From: Cytophagaceae bacterium
Lineage (GTDB): Bacteria; Bacteroidota; Bacteroidia; Cytophagales; JAIYAX01
Assembly: GCA_027488815.1 (NCBI GenBank)
Contig: JAIYAX010000001.1
Location: forward strand, 124,001 to 188,000
Length of the DNA: 64,000 bases
Direction of reading: 5' to 3'
In this document: piece after piece, positions 8,774 to 17,912 of the stretch
How the letters are laid out: each line of letters begins with the position of its first letter
Position numbering within the stretch: the first letter of the stretch is position 1
Made by a program: the position numbers and the translations under genes
Notes under the pieces: generated by a model
What the model was told of the DNA's origin: nothing
The model's input: the letters and a program-made list of their open reading frames with translations, nothing else
Database searches by the model: none

Positions 8774-9871
8774 ATGACAATCAGCAAAGAAGCCATCATG
8801 AAGGCCCTCTCCACAGTAGAGGAGCCTGATCTGAAAAAAGACCTGGTAAGCCTGGGGATGATCACCGATCTGCAAGTAGAAGGCAAAGAGGTAAAATTCA
8901 CGGTGATACTTACCACTCCGGCCTGCCCACTGAAAGAACTCATCAAGGAACGTTGCGTGAAAGCCATTCACCAACTCGTTTCTACCGAAGCGATCATCAG
9001 CATCAGCATGACGGACAGGGTAACCAGCAGCAGAACTGCCGGACCTGTGCTGCCCGGTGTTAAAAACATCATCGCCATAGCGTCCGGCAAGGGTGGAGTA
9101 GGCAAATCAACTGTTACAACCAATCTGGCTGTAGCTCTGGCAAGGGCAGGAGCCAAGGTGGGCCTCATTGATGCCGACATCTTTGGACCATCAATCCCGA
9201 CCATGTTCAATGTGGAAATGAGCAGACCGGAAGTCAAAGAGGGCCCGGGTGGCAAGACCATTATAGTGCCCATCGAAATGTATGGAGTGAAAATGATCTC
9301 CATTGGTTTCCTTACCGCTGCTGACGATGCAGTGGTTTGGCGTGGGCCTATGGCCAGCTCAGCCTTGAAGCAGTTTATCAACGACACCGATTGGGGAGAA
9401 CTTGACTACCTGCTCATCGACCTACCTCCGGGTACAAGTGATATCCACCTGACATTGGTTCAAACAGTTCCCGTAACCGGAGCAGTTATCGTCACTACCC
9501 CTCAAAAGGTGGCACTTGCCGATGCAGTTAAAGGATTGAGCATGTTCAGGCAGCCCCAGATCAATGTGCCTGTGCTCGGAGTGATCGAAAACATGGCCTA
9601 TTTTAGCCCTGAGGAGTTACCTGACAACAAATACTACATCTTCGGCAAGGGTGGAGGTCAATGGCTGGCTGATAAGTTTCAGGTGCCTTTGTTGGGTCAA
9701 ATTCCGCTGGTACAAAGCATACGAGAGGCAGGTGATCAAGGCAGTCCTGCAGTACTGAGCCATTCCGTTTCCAGTGAAGCCTTCAGGAGCCTGGCAGAAA
9801 AATTGGCCCAGCAAATTGCCATCAGAAATGCTAACTTTGCTCAAACAGAGCCCGTAGCCATTCGTGTCTGA
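8774..9871 (+). CDS. mrp: Mrp/ApbC family iron-sulfur cluster carrier ATPase
   Basis: P-loop ATPase that carries and delivers Fe-S clusters. An N-terminal MIP18/DUF59 domain (about 1-80, TVEEPDLKKDLVSLGMI) precedes the deviant Walker A SGKGGVGKST at about 104-113 and the ParA/MinD-type core (DADIFGPSIPTMF, LIDLPPGTSDIHLTLVQT, ENMAYFSPEELPDNKYYIF). An upstream in-frame start at 8675 would add 33 residues with no family counterpart. ATG 8774 begins exactly where DUF59 proteins begin (MTISKEAIMKAL), so I chose it. The NifU-like scaffold gene starts 19 bases downstream, and the two form an Fe-S assembly operon. Confidence 0.92.
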   Translation: MTISKEAIMKALSTVEEPDLKKDLVSLGMITDLQVEGKEVKFTVILTTPACPLKELIKERCVKAIHQLVSTEAIISISMTDRVTSSRTAGPVLPGVKNIIAIASGKGGVGKSTVTTNLAVALARAGAKVGLIDADIFGPSIPTMFNVEMSRPEVKEGPGGKTIIVPIEMYGVKMISIGFLTAADDAVVWRGPMASSALKQFINDTDWGELDYLLIDLPPGTSDIHLTLVQTVPVTGAVIVTTPQKVALADAVKGLSMFRQPQINVPVLGVIENMAYFSPEELPDNKYYIFGKGGGQWLADKFQVPLLGQIPLVQSIREAGDQGSPAVLSHSVSSEAFRSLAEKLAQQIAIRNANFAQTEPVAIRV

Positions 9872-9890
9872 AAGCCTCGATCACCATTCC

Positions 9891-10148
9891 ATGAAACCAA
9901 GCATCTCGCAGATCGAAAAAGCAATCGATAGTATACGCCCCTACCTTCTGGCTGATGGAGGTGATGTAAAGGTCCTTGAAGTAGATGAAGAGGGAATTGT
10001 AAAACTAGAATTGCTCGGAAGCTGCAGCAACTGCCGCATGTCTTCGATGACCCTCAAAGCAGGGGTCGAGCAAGCGATCATGCAAGCGGTACCTGAGGTC
10101 ACCTCTGTGGTAGCAATCAACTCTATGGTCGAAAGTAACGCATCCTAA
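9891..10148 (+). CDS. NifU-like C-terminal domain Fe-S scaffold protein
   Basis: An 85-residue NifU C-terminal-type domain, the class that assembles and transfers [4Fe-4S] clusters. The diagnostic LLGSCSNCRMS stretch holds the CxxC pair C45 and C48, and YLLADGGDVKVLEV precedes it in the usual place. ATG 9891 is chosen over an in-frame GTG at 9864, which would overlap the mrp stop and add nine unrelated residues. Next to mrp, a joint role in cluster biogenesis is well supported by family knowledge. Confidence 0.92.
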   Translation: MKPSISQIEKAIDSIRPYLLADGGDVKVLEVDEEGIVKLELLGSCSNCRMSSMTLKAGVEQAIMQAVPEVTSVVAINSMVESNAS

Positions 10149-10164
10149 AAATCAAGTAAATCAG

Positions 10165-12303
10165 ATGAGAAAACTGATCATTCTATCTTTCTTTTGCCTC
10201 CTTGTATCTTTAGCCGGAGCTCAGGACTCACTGAATATGCGTCGAAATGCTGTTTGGGCATTTAGTGGCGCCACCGCATATAATGACTGCTGGGGATATG
10301 CTGCCAATGGACGTGAGTATGCCATTCTCGGAAGTAACTGGGGCACTCATTTTCTGGACATCACCAATCCTGAGCAGCCTGTTGTAGTTGGTAATTTCAT
10401 CGGGAAAACCAGCAATGTGATTTGGCGGGATTTTGATACCTACGGCCACTATGCCTACGGGGTAGCTGATGGAGCTCCAAACTCACTGCAAATATTTGAC
10501 CTTCAATACTTGCCGGACTCGGTGGTAAAAGTGTACGACAATGACTCGTTAACCAGAAGTGCCCATACCATGTACATCAATGGTAACCGACTTTATCTTT
10601 CCTCAAATACCAGAGGGCTTAATTTTTATTCAATGGAGATCCTCAGTATTGCCAATCCTACCGCACCAACGTTGCTTGGAACATTAAATAATGGAGGGCT
10701 CTTCAATGAAACGCACGACTTGTATGCAGTCAGAGATACTGTGTTTTTCTCCGGTGGAGCTGGAGGGACTTCAGGAGGGGGTTTGTTTATCTATGACTAT
10801 CGAAATCCTTCTGCTCCGGTATTGATCAGCAGTATTACCAGTTATCCGGAGAAAGGCTATAACCACAGCAACTGGGTAAATGCAAATAGAACTAAACTGG
10901 TATTTGCTGATGAAACGCATGGATCCGGACTTAAACTCTATGACATCAGCAACATCACTAACCCTGTTCTGCAAGGTGTCTTCCGATCAAACACCGGGGC
11001 AATAGCTCATAACCCTTATATCAGAGGTGACAGCGTGTATATCTCATATTACCATGATGGAGTACGAGTTTTTAGCATCGCAGACTCTTCAAACATTTCA
11101 CAAGTAGCCTATTATGACACCTATCCGGGCAATGTCGGCTATCCTGGTTTCCAAGGCGTTTGGAGTGTGTATCCTTACCTTCCTTCCAAAAGAATCCTGG
11201 CATCTGATATGTCCACAGGACTGCATATACTCACCCTGCTACCGGTAACGACCAAACCACAGGTCAACTTTAACATCAATTCGGTAGAAGGCTGTGGACC
11301 TTACAAAGTCAACTTGTTTAACGGCACAGTGAATGCAGCATCCTATCAATGGAAGTTATTGCTTGGAGGAAATCAGGTGAGTACTTTCTCCGGACAAAAC
11401 CCAAGCATCACCCTAAGTAATCCGGGCAATTATCAACTTCGCCTGGTGGCTACAAATTCTATTGGCACCGACTCGATCACACAAAATCTTTCCGTTGGCC
11501 AGCAAAGTGCTATTCCGGTTCCATCAATAGTGACTTTCAACAACAACCCGTTACCGGTTTGTCTGGAACGAAAAGCCAACTCAGACATTCTTGTCTCTCC
11601 AAATACAGGCTTACTCAGCACCCCGGCCCTTGAATTCAGAGGCGGGGAAGGAACCAATTTTGTTACGGGGCTCAATTGCCAATCCACCTTTACTGCCAAT
11701 CCTGACTATGTCGCTAAGGCAGGTTTAAGAGTCAATGTGCAAAACCTCAATTCGCTCAGTATGATTTATTACCTGCGATTTGAAAATCTAAACTCTGCCC
11801 CGGACCCTAGCAAAAGCAATTTCAGAATTAAAGTGAACGGGCAACTGACAGGGGTTTGTGACCGAAGCCAAAGCCAAAGCTATTTGTCAAATACTCTGGA
11901 CCTAAGCCCTTATCTATCTGACCCTGGCGACACCCTTTACATCGAATTTGAAGCCGCCAACCGGTTTTTCCGACCTGCCAATTTTATTTTCGATCGAATT
12001 TATTTGGAGAACCTCAATTTTTCCGGAACGCTGAATACCGAAAATACCCTTTTGCCTGCCGTACAAGTGGATCTGTTCCCCAATCCGGCTTCAGGGACCG
12101 TCACCCTACAGTGTACCGGAGATCGTAGCCAATCCATACCTTCCTATAAGTTGTATGACCTTCAAGGCCGTGCTTTAATGGAAGGGATGGTTGATCAGGA
12201 TCGAAAAGAGCTATCTGTGGATCATCTGGCGAATGGCATGTACCTGATAGAAATCGTTTGGGGCAGTCGCCTGGAACAAAAGACATTAATGATCCAGAAG
12301 TAA
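10165..12303 (+). CDS. Choice-of-anchor B family secreted protein with T9SS type A sorting domain
   Basis: A 712-residue exported protein. A signal peptide (IILSFFCLLVSLAGAQ) leads into about 350 residues of LVIVD-like beta-propeller repeats (HFLDITNPEQPVVVG, LQIFDLQYLPDSV, LKLYDISNITNPVLQG), the pattern of the choice-of-anchor B family. A PKD-like domain follows at about 370-445 (FNINSVEGCGPYKVNLFNG), then a jelly-roll-like module. The C-terminal 75 residues have VDLFPNPASGTVTLQ, LYDLQGR and NGMYLIEI, the type A sorting signal that routes cargo through the type IX secretion system. It probably ends up surface-attached or released. It lies 16 bases after the NifU-like gene and 16 bases before the ligase gene, but shows no functional link to either. 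Confidence 0.88.
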   Translation: MRKLIILSFFCLLVSLAGAQDSLNMRRNAVWAFSGATAYNDCWGYAANGREYAILGSNWGTHFLDITNPEQPVVVGNFIGKTSNVIWRDFDTYGHYAYGVADGAPNSLQIFDLQYLPDSVVKVYDNDSLTRSAHTMYINGNRLYLSSNTRGLNFYSMEILSIANPTAPTLLGTLNNGGLFNETHDLYAVRDTVFFSGGAGGTSGGGLFIYDYRNPSAPVLISSITSYPEKGYNHSNWVNANRTKLVFADETHGSGLKLYDISNITNPVLQGVFRSNTGAIAHNPYIRGDSVYISYYHDGVRVFSIADSSNISQVAYYDTYPGNVGYPGFQGVWSVYPYLPSKRILASDMSTGLHILTLLPVTTKPQVNFNINSVEGCGPYKVNLFNGTVNAASYQWKLLLGGNQVSTFSGQNPSITLSNPGNYQLRLVATNSIGTDSITQNLSVGQQSAIPVPSIVTFNNNPLPVCLERKANSDILVSPNTGLLSTPALEFRGGEGTNFVTGLNCQSTFTANPDYVAKAGLRVNVQNLNSLSMIYYLRFENLNSAPDPSKSNFRIKVNGQLTGVCDRSQSQSYLSNTLDLSPYLSDPGDTLYIEFEAANRFFRPANFIFDRIYLENLNFSGTLNTENTLLPAVQVDLFPNPASGTVTLQCTGDRSQSIPSYKLYDLQGRALMEGMVDQDRKELSVDHLANGMYLIEIVWGSRLEQKTLMIQK

Positions 12304-12319
12304 GTCCGTTCATAAGGAG

Positions 12320-14992
12320 ATGTTGAAAGTTGGCGTTTTCTTTGGAGGCTCCTCACGGGAGCGTGAGGTTTCCTTTGCAGGAGGCCGTACGGTAATCGAT
12401 AACCTCGACAAAAGGCTTTTTGAGGCAGTTCCTATTTTTGTTGACAGTCAGAACCGTTTCATATTGCTTGACTGGCATTTCTTGTACAAGGGCACCATCA
12501 GGGATTTTTATCCGGCTCCTGACCTCCTCTCCGGTTCAGGTTTTCAGATGTACATTGAGTCTCTACAGGATCAACCCCATCTGATAAGTCAATCCATTAG
12601 TCGTATCGGAAAGCTAATAAGCCCTGAAGAGTTCAGCAGCTTGTTCGACCTGGCTTTTCTTGCCTTACATGGACCTTTTGGTGAAGACGGCAACCTTCAA
12701 GGTCTGCTGGAGTGGTATGAAATCCCTTACACGGGGTCCGGGGTTTTTTCATCAGCCTTGGGCCTTTCAAAAACCATACAGGCTGACCTTCAAAAGGGTC
12801 TTGGCCTGAGAGCTGTTTCCTATAAAAAACTGTATCGTTCCGAACTTGAAAGTCGCTCCCTAAGTAACATCTGGCAGGAGGTTAAACAAGAAATTGGCCT
12901 GCCCTGTGTGGTCAAGGCCTCAAGCCAGGGATCATCTATCGGAGTGAGTATCGTTGAACATGAGGATGAGAAAGCCTTTGAAAAGGCTGTCAGAAAGGCC
13001 TTCTTCGAGGAGCTTATCGACTCTGCAGAATGGCAAAAACGTAGTTCTCAGGAAAAAACAAACTACGTGCGGCGGCTAGCTGACATCCGAGATGGCCTGG
13101 GTATGCCTGTCCGGCTGGAAGGAAGGCTTATCCTCAGACCTGAACAGTTGCTTGCAGCAATCGATCAGGAAAGTAAAATCAAATCAGAACTGATACTGCA
13201 AAGTGAACACCCCGAGCAAGTCATTCTCATAGAAGCATTCATTCCGGGTAAAGAGTTTTCCTGCATTGTCATCAGCGATGAACTAGGTCATCCTCTGGCT
13301 TTGCCTCCTACAGAAATTATCAAACGCAGTCAGGTGTTTGATTATCGGGCAAAGTATCTGCCGGGAATTTCCCGAAAGGTGACCCCAATCGAAACCGATG
13401 AGAAACACATCGAAGCCATCCGGAAAGCCTGCGAACAGCTTTATCTGGCCTTTCAATTTGAAGTGTACGCAAGGATTGATGGCTTTCTGAAGCCTGATGG
13501 CACCATCATACTGAATGACCCCAACACCACGTCCGGTATGATGCCTTCTTCTTTCTTTTTTCACCAGGCGGCTGAGATCGGGCTCAACCCATCCCAGTTC
13601 CTCACCTATATCATGCATCATTCTTTGCTGGCCAGAAGGAGAAGTGGCAGGTACAGCAACCGCTTATTGCCGGTACTGAACCAATTTGAGCAAAACCTGA
13701 AAGCCTCTGTATCCGCCAGAGATGAGCGTGTTCCGGTGGCAGTGATCATGGGAGGCTATTCTGCTGAGCGACATATCAGCGTGGAGAGCGGCCGAAACGT
13801 GTATGAAAAGCTTTCTTCATCGGGCAAGTACCTGCCCTACCCGATTTTCCTCAGTGGAAATGCGGATTCCTTTGAGCTTCACTTGCTTCCGATCAATGTG
13901 ATGCTCAAGGACAACGCTGATGATATCCGGGAAAAAGTTCATTCCACGCAATCCAAACACCCAGTCGTGAAACGAATAGTTGAGCAAAGTGCAGGAACGG
14001 CTCAGCTTTACAGGGGCGATTTTCTTGAATATCCCAAAAGGATCAGTCTTGCTGAGCTTGCAGAAACAGTCGACTTCGTATTTATCGCATTGCATGGCCG
14101 ACCTGGCGAAGATGGGGCATTGCAAACAAAACTGGAGCAGTTTGGAATTCCATACAATGGCTCTGGTGTAAAAAGCTCATCTACGACCATAAACAAATAC
14201 CTGAGCAATGAGATTTTAGCACAATCAGGAGTACCTGTAGCCAGTCACTTGTGGCTCACCAAGGAGCAGTGGCTTACTAACTCTCAGTCATTTTATGAAC
14301 AGGCCGAACAAGCTCTTGGCTACCCGATGATCTTAAAACCTGCTGATGACGGATGCAGCGCCGCTGTAAAAAAGATTAAAAACAGGGAAGAGTTCAAAGC
14401 CTTTGCAAGCCTCATTTTCAGACAAACAGAAGCCCTTTCTGAGTCCGAGGCCAACATCTTAAAACTAGCTCCTCAGGAAGAGTTCCCGATCAAACAAGGT
14501 CTCCTTGCGGAGCGATTTATCGATGCGGGGGGAGCCTCCCATTTTCTTGAAATCACAGGTGGTTTTGTGAGTGAATGGCTCAATGGAGAATCCCATTACC
14601 GTTTTTTTGAACCCTCTGAAGTGCTGGCCACAGGGGAAGTGTTATCCCTCGAAGAAAAATTTTTGGCCGGCGAAGGACAAAACATCACCCCTGCCCGCTT
14701 TGATCCTGACCCTGCAAAACGTGACCGGATCGCTGAAAAGGTAAAAAAGGATCTGGAAAAAACTGCCCGCCTGCTTTCTGTTGAAGGCTATGGTCGAATC
14801 GATGCATTTGTCCGTATCTTCCCTGACGAAATGGTGGAGACAATAATCATTGAAATCAACTCGTTACCTGGAATGACCCCGGCGACCTGTATATTTCACC
14901 AATGCGCTTTGGATGGGCTAAGTCCCTTTCAGTTCATTGATGAAATCATCCGTTATGGCATTCAACGAAAAGCTGTTCTGAGTCTTGAGTAA
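12320..14992 (+). CDS. ddl: Tandem (double-module) D-alanine--D-alanine ligase
   Basis: D-Ala-D-Ala ligases (about 310-350 residues) make the dipeptide ending of peptidoglycan precursors. This 890-residue protein holds two ATP-grasp ligase modules in tandem. Module 1 (about 1-440) has GGSSREREVS, HGPFGEDG (117-124), GSSIGVS (204-210), the substrate-loop YRAKYLPG (342-349) and ARIDGF...LNDPNTTSG (384-406), where the usual EIN metal-binding triplet reads DPN. Module 2 (about 471-890) has GGYSAERHIS, HGRPGEDG (592-599) and a canonical GRIDAF...EINSLPGMTPAT, but the Ser loop is GCSAAVK (678-684) and the tyrosine of the substrate loop is Phe. Each module therefore lacks a different canonical feature. 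No internal stop or frameshift is seen. It overlaps the PASTA gene by 8 bases. Confidence 0.88.
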   Translation: MLKVGVFFGGSSREREVSFAGGRTVIDNLDKRLFEAVPIFVDSQNRFILLDWHFLYKGTIRDFYPAPDLLSGSGFQMYIESLQDQPHLISQSISRIGKLISPEEFSSLFDLAFLALHGPFGEDGNLQGLLEWYEIPYTGSGVFSSALGLSKTIQADLQKGLGLRAVSYKKLYRSELESRSLSNIWQEVKQEIGLPCVVKASSQGSSIGVSIVEHEDEKAFEKAVRKAFFEELIDSAEWQKRSSQEKTNYVRRLADIRDGLGMPVRLEGRLILRPEQLLAAIDQESKIKSELILQSEHPEQVILIEAFIPGKEFSCIVISDELGHPLALPPTEIIKRSQVFDYRAKYLPGISRKVTPIETDEKHIEAIRKACEQLYLAFQFEVYARIDGFLKPDGTIILNDPNTTSGMMPSSFFFHQAAEIGLNPSQFLTYIMHHSLLARRRSGRYSNRLLPVLNQFEQNLKASVSARDERVPVAVIMGGYSAERHISVESGRNVYEKLSSSGKYLPYPIFLSGNADSFELHLLPINVMLKDNADDIREKVHSTQSKHPVVKRIVEQSAGTAQLYRGDFLEYPKRISLAELAETVDFVFIALHGRPGEDGALQTKLEQFGIPYNGSGVKSSSTTINKYLSNEILAQSGVPVASHLWLTKEQWLTNSQSFYEQAEQALGYPMILKPADDGCSAAVKKIKNREEFKAFASLIFRQTEALSESEANILKLAPQEEFPIKQGLLAERFIDAGGASHFLEITGGFVSEWLNGESHYRFFEPSEVLATGEVLSLEEKFLAGEGQNITPARFDPDPAKRDRIAEKVKKDLEKTARLLSVEGYGRIDAFVRIFPDEMVETIIIEINSLPGMTPATCIFHQCALDGLSPFQFIDEIIRYGIQRKAVLSLE

Positions 14993-15791
14993 GTTATTCC
15001 CCATCGACACTTTACCAAAGTTTCTAATCCACTTGGCAGTTTATGTTCTGACACTTGGAGTCGCTTTGTTTATCTTCTTTCAAGTCTATTTGCCGATTAA
15101 CACCCACCATGGAGAGAGTGTAACGGTACCCAACCTTCAGGGCATGACCTTAGAAGAGATCAAAGAATTTTTAGGCAGCCGTAACCTACGATTTGAGGTA
15201 AATGACAGCAGCTTTTATCTGGACAAAAAGCCTCTTTCTGTCCTTTCTCAGTACCCAAAGCCGGGAGCGGTCGTAAAAGAGGACCGAAAAATCTACCTGT
15301 CCATCAATTCACAGGTGCCTCCGGAGGTTAAGATGCCAAAGTTGATCGATAACTCTTTAAAAAGTGCAGAGATGACGCTCAAGTCATTTGGCCTGCTGCT
15401 TGGGAACATCAGCTACCGAAAAGACCTTGCTCAAAGTGCCATTCTGGATCAACTGATTAATGGTAAGCCGGTGAAAGCAGGCACTTTGGTGAAAAAAGGA
15501 ACCAAAATTGACCTGGTGGTGGGTGATGGTCTGGGAGAAACAGAGTTTGAAATTCCAGACCTCATCGGTATGGATCGGGATGATGCAGAGGTTTTATTGA
15601 TGGGACAGGGTTTACGGATTGGTGTGATGCTCTATGATGAAAGTGCAGCACAAGGCTCTAAAGGCAAAGTAGTGCGCCAAATACCTGCTCCCGGAGGTGA
15701 AAAAAAGATCAGAATGGGAGAAACCATTGACTTGTGGATCGGAGGAGTCGACCCAGCCAAGCAGTTTAGTGATGAAGACCCGGTTGAATAA
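14985..15791 (+). CDS. PASTA domain membrane protein
   Basis: A 268-residue envelope protein: one N-terminal membrane segment (about 12-34, LAVYVLTLGVALFIFFQVYL), then three PASTA repeats in the periplasm. Repeat 1 is about 42-108 (VTVPNLQGMTLEEIKEFL), repeat 2 about 110-180 (VKMPKLIDNSLKSAEMTL) and repeat 3 about 187-255 (FEIPDLIGMDRDDAEVLL), each ending with a GTxIDLxVG-like strand. No kinase or penicillin-binding domain is attached. Such stand-alone PASTA proteins next to ddl are common in Bacteroidota and are presumed to sense or bind muropeptide-like ligands. The ATG overlaps the 3' end of the ligase gene by 8 bases, indicating coupling. Confidence 0.88.
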   Translation: MSKLFPIDTLPKFLIHLAVYVLTLGVALFIFFQVYLPINTHHGESVTVPNLQGMTLEEIKEFLGSRNLRFEVNDSSFYLDKKPLSVLSQYPKPGAVVKEDRKIYLSINSQVPPEVKMPKLIDNSLKSAEMTLKSFGLLLGNISYRKDLAQSAILDQLINGKPVKAGTLVKKGTKIDLVVGDGLGETEFEIPDLIGMDRDDAEVLLMGQGLRIGVMLYDESAAQGSKGKVVRQIPAPGGEKKIRMGETIDLWIGGVDPAKQFSDEDPVE

Positions 15792-17613
15792 ATTTGGTTT
15801 TCTCTTTGCGATTTTACTTTTGGTCGCATTAAATGCACAAGCACAGCTACAGCTTGCTCCTTTGCATTCGGATCCGGTTCGTAAGGTTTTAAGCCAAACC
15901 CAAACCTCTACCGAAATCAGTGGGAACAAGATCCAAGCCTTGCTTGACCTTCCCTTTTTTGATGATTTCTCATCTTATACCGGTTCACCTGACCCACTTA
16001 GATGGGAAAGCTCAGGCGGCACTTACGTGAACAGAAGGTATTCTCAGACACCTGCCTCAGTTGGGGTCGTTACATTTGACGGCCTGCAAACCAATGGGGA
16101 CGCCTACTTCTTTGGCAATGTCATCAACCAACCCTGCGATAGCCTCATCTCAAAGCCTTTCCGAATGTCTACGTTCGGACCGGGGGACTCAGTTTATCTC
16201 ACTTTTTTCTGGCAACCGGAGGGAAACGGAGAGGCTCCAAATGCAAGTGAAGGTGACAGCATCTATTTATTGTTCAAAACCAATATTGATACATGGGTGC
16301 CCAAATGGGGTATCACCGGACGTAGAACCCAGCCTTTTCGTCATGCTGCTGTTCTGGTTGATGATGTATCTTTTTTTTATGACGGTTTTCAGTTCATGTT
16401 CGTTTCCGCAGGCAATCCAACAGGAGCTTATGACACCTGGAATTTGGATTACATCAGCCTTTCGGCCGGAAGAACATTAACCGACAGCACCTACAATGAC
16501 CTTAGCATCTCTGAACAACAGGGACGGCTTCTGAGCAAGTTTACTCGCATGCCGCTGGACCACTTTATGGTCAATCCCGCCAATCAGCTCTCTGATTCGC
16601 TGGTAGTGCTGGTTAACAACCTGGACAATACAAATCTTAACTTCACTTTCCGGTCAGCGGTATTTGGTTCAGGTGCCTGCTCCTTTTCTGATACTGCCTT
16701 GCTGGTTAATGGGAATATCCCTAACCGAACCTATGGCCAGGCCGTGGGAATTGCCATTAATAAGGATACCCTCGCTCAGTTGGCGACTAGTTTTTGTAGT
16801 TGGAAAACTATACATTTTTTCGACTCCATTGCGGTGATAAATACCCGTATTATCAACGATACGGTCTCTGAACAAACTGATTTTGCCGATGAATTTGCCT
16901 ATGACGATGGCTCTGCTGAATATGGACTGGGGATTGTCAATGCCATCAATGGGCGATTTGCAGTAAGATTTGAAGTTCCCAAATCAGACACCCTCGGACA
17001 GGTAAAAATGAACTGGGTAAGACTGGGTCGCAATGCAGAAAATCAAAATCTGGAACTGTTCATCTGGCGAAACCTGAGCAACGACACAGCAGACATTCTT
17101 CACCGCCAAACCATCACCATCCAGTACACGGATAGTTTAAATGGTTTTGTCACGTACAATTTGACCAAACCTGTTCCGGTAGGTACTACATTTCATGTTG
17201 GCTGGCTACAGTTCTCTACAGAATTCTTAAATCTGGGAGCCGACCTCAATAACAATTTCAACAACCGAATGTTCTTTAATACAAATGGGGTTTGGCAGGC
17301 AGCCAACCTTCCGAAAGGAGTTGCGCCTATGCTTCGTCCCGTTTTGTATGACCCTACAGCTGTGGGCTTTGAAGATGAAATTCTTACTGCTGAAAAAATT
17401 CGTGTATTCCCCAATCCTGCCATGGATCAGGTAAACATTGAAGGAGAATTTAGAAAAGGAAAACTGGCTGGCATGGACGGAAGAACTTTAATTTCTTTTG
17501 ATAAAAAGGAAGAAGAGGTCATGCTTGATCTTTCGGATTTGCCAATTGGTTTTTATATGCTCATTTTTGAAACATCGAATAATTACGTTTACCAAAAACT
17601 TATCAAACAGTGA
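15772..17613 (+). CDS. Secreted protein with T9SS type A sorting domain
   Basis: A 613-residue exported protein. The chosen ATG overlaps the PASTA gene by 20 bases and gives a clear signal peptide (MKTRLNKFGFLFAILLLVAL then NAQAQ). A longer frame from 15697 would put 25 polar residues in front of it. The body is beta-rich with no family I recognise; LPFFDDFSSYTG near residue 45 and a later FDDGSAEYGLGI-type element suggest jelly-roll or carbohydrate-binding-like modules. The last 70 residues (RVFPNPAMDQVNIEG, LSDLPIGFYMLIFE, YVYQKLIKQ) form the T9SS type A sorting domain. The stop overlaps the rhodanese start in a TGATG junction. Confidence 0.83.
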   Translation: MKTRLNKFGFLFAILLLVALNAQAQLQLAPLHSDPVRKVLSQTQTSTEISGNKIQALLDLPFFDDFSSYTGSPDPLRWESSGGTYVNRRYSQTPASVGVVTFDGLQTNGDAYFFGNVINQPCDSLISKPFRMSTFGPGDSVYLTFFWQPEGNGEAPNASEGDSIYLLFKTNIDTWVPKWGITGRRTQPFRHAAVLVDDVSFFYDGFQFMFVSAGNPTGAYDTWNLDYISLSAGRTLTDSTYNDLSISEQQGRLLSKFTRMPLDHFMVNPANQLSDSLVVLVNNLDNTNLNFTFRSAVFGSGACSFSDTALLVNGNIPNRTYGQAVGIAINKDTLAQLATSFCSWKTIHFFDSIAVINTRIINDTVSEQTDFADEFAYDDGSAEYGLGIVNAINGRFAVRFEVPKSDTLGQVKMNWVRLGRNAENQNLELFIWRNLSNDTADILHRQTITIQYTDSLNGFVTYNLTKPVPVGTTFHVGWLQFSTEFLNLGADLNNNFNNRMFFNTNGVWQAANLPKGVAPMLRPVLYDPTAVGFEDEILTAEKIRVFPNPAMDQVNIEGEFRKGKLAGMDGRTLISFDKKEEEVMLDLSDLPIGFYMLIFETSNNYVYQKLIKQ

Positions 17614-17912
17614 TGATGGACATTTACCCCGATGAACTGATCGAGCGAATGGCAAAAAAAGAGCCGCTGAATATCATTGATGTTCGTGAAGACTGGGAAT
17701 ATGAAGAGCGTAATCTTGGAGGTAAACTCATTCCACTTAGCACTTTACCGCATCGACTTGATGAGTTGGAAAGCATTAAAGACCACGAAATCATCATCCA
17801 TTGCCGCTCAGGAGCACGAAGTAACAACGCTAAACAGTTCTTATCTTCTAAAGGATTTAGTCGGGTACGAAACCTCATCGGAGGAATAGAGGCTATTCCT
17901 GAGAATCAATAG
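17613..17912 (+). CDS. Rhodanese-like domain protein
   Basis: A 99-residue single rhodanese domain. It has the N-terminal NIIDVREDWEYEERN and the active-site loop HCRSGARS with the cysteine that carries the persulfide, then NLIGGIEA. Probable role: cytoplasmic sulfurtransferase or sulfur carrier; the substrate is unknown. Starts at GTG 17610, ATG 17613 or ATG 17616 are possible. ATG 17613 overlaps the upstream TGA in a classic re-initiation junction. The 3' end overlaps the convergent site-2 protease gene by 7 bases. Confidence 0.9.
   Translation: MMDIYPDELIERMAKKEPLNIIDVREDWEYEERNLGGKLIPLSTLPHRLDELESIKDHEIIIHCRSGARSNNAKQFLSSKGFSRVRNLIGGIEAIPENQ

Noticed and set aside
15697-15771. Upstream extension of the T9SS protein starting at 15771 or before.
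   Set aside because: It would place 25 polar residues ahead of a normal signal peptide and lies entirely inside the PASTA gene.
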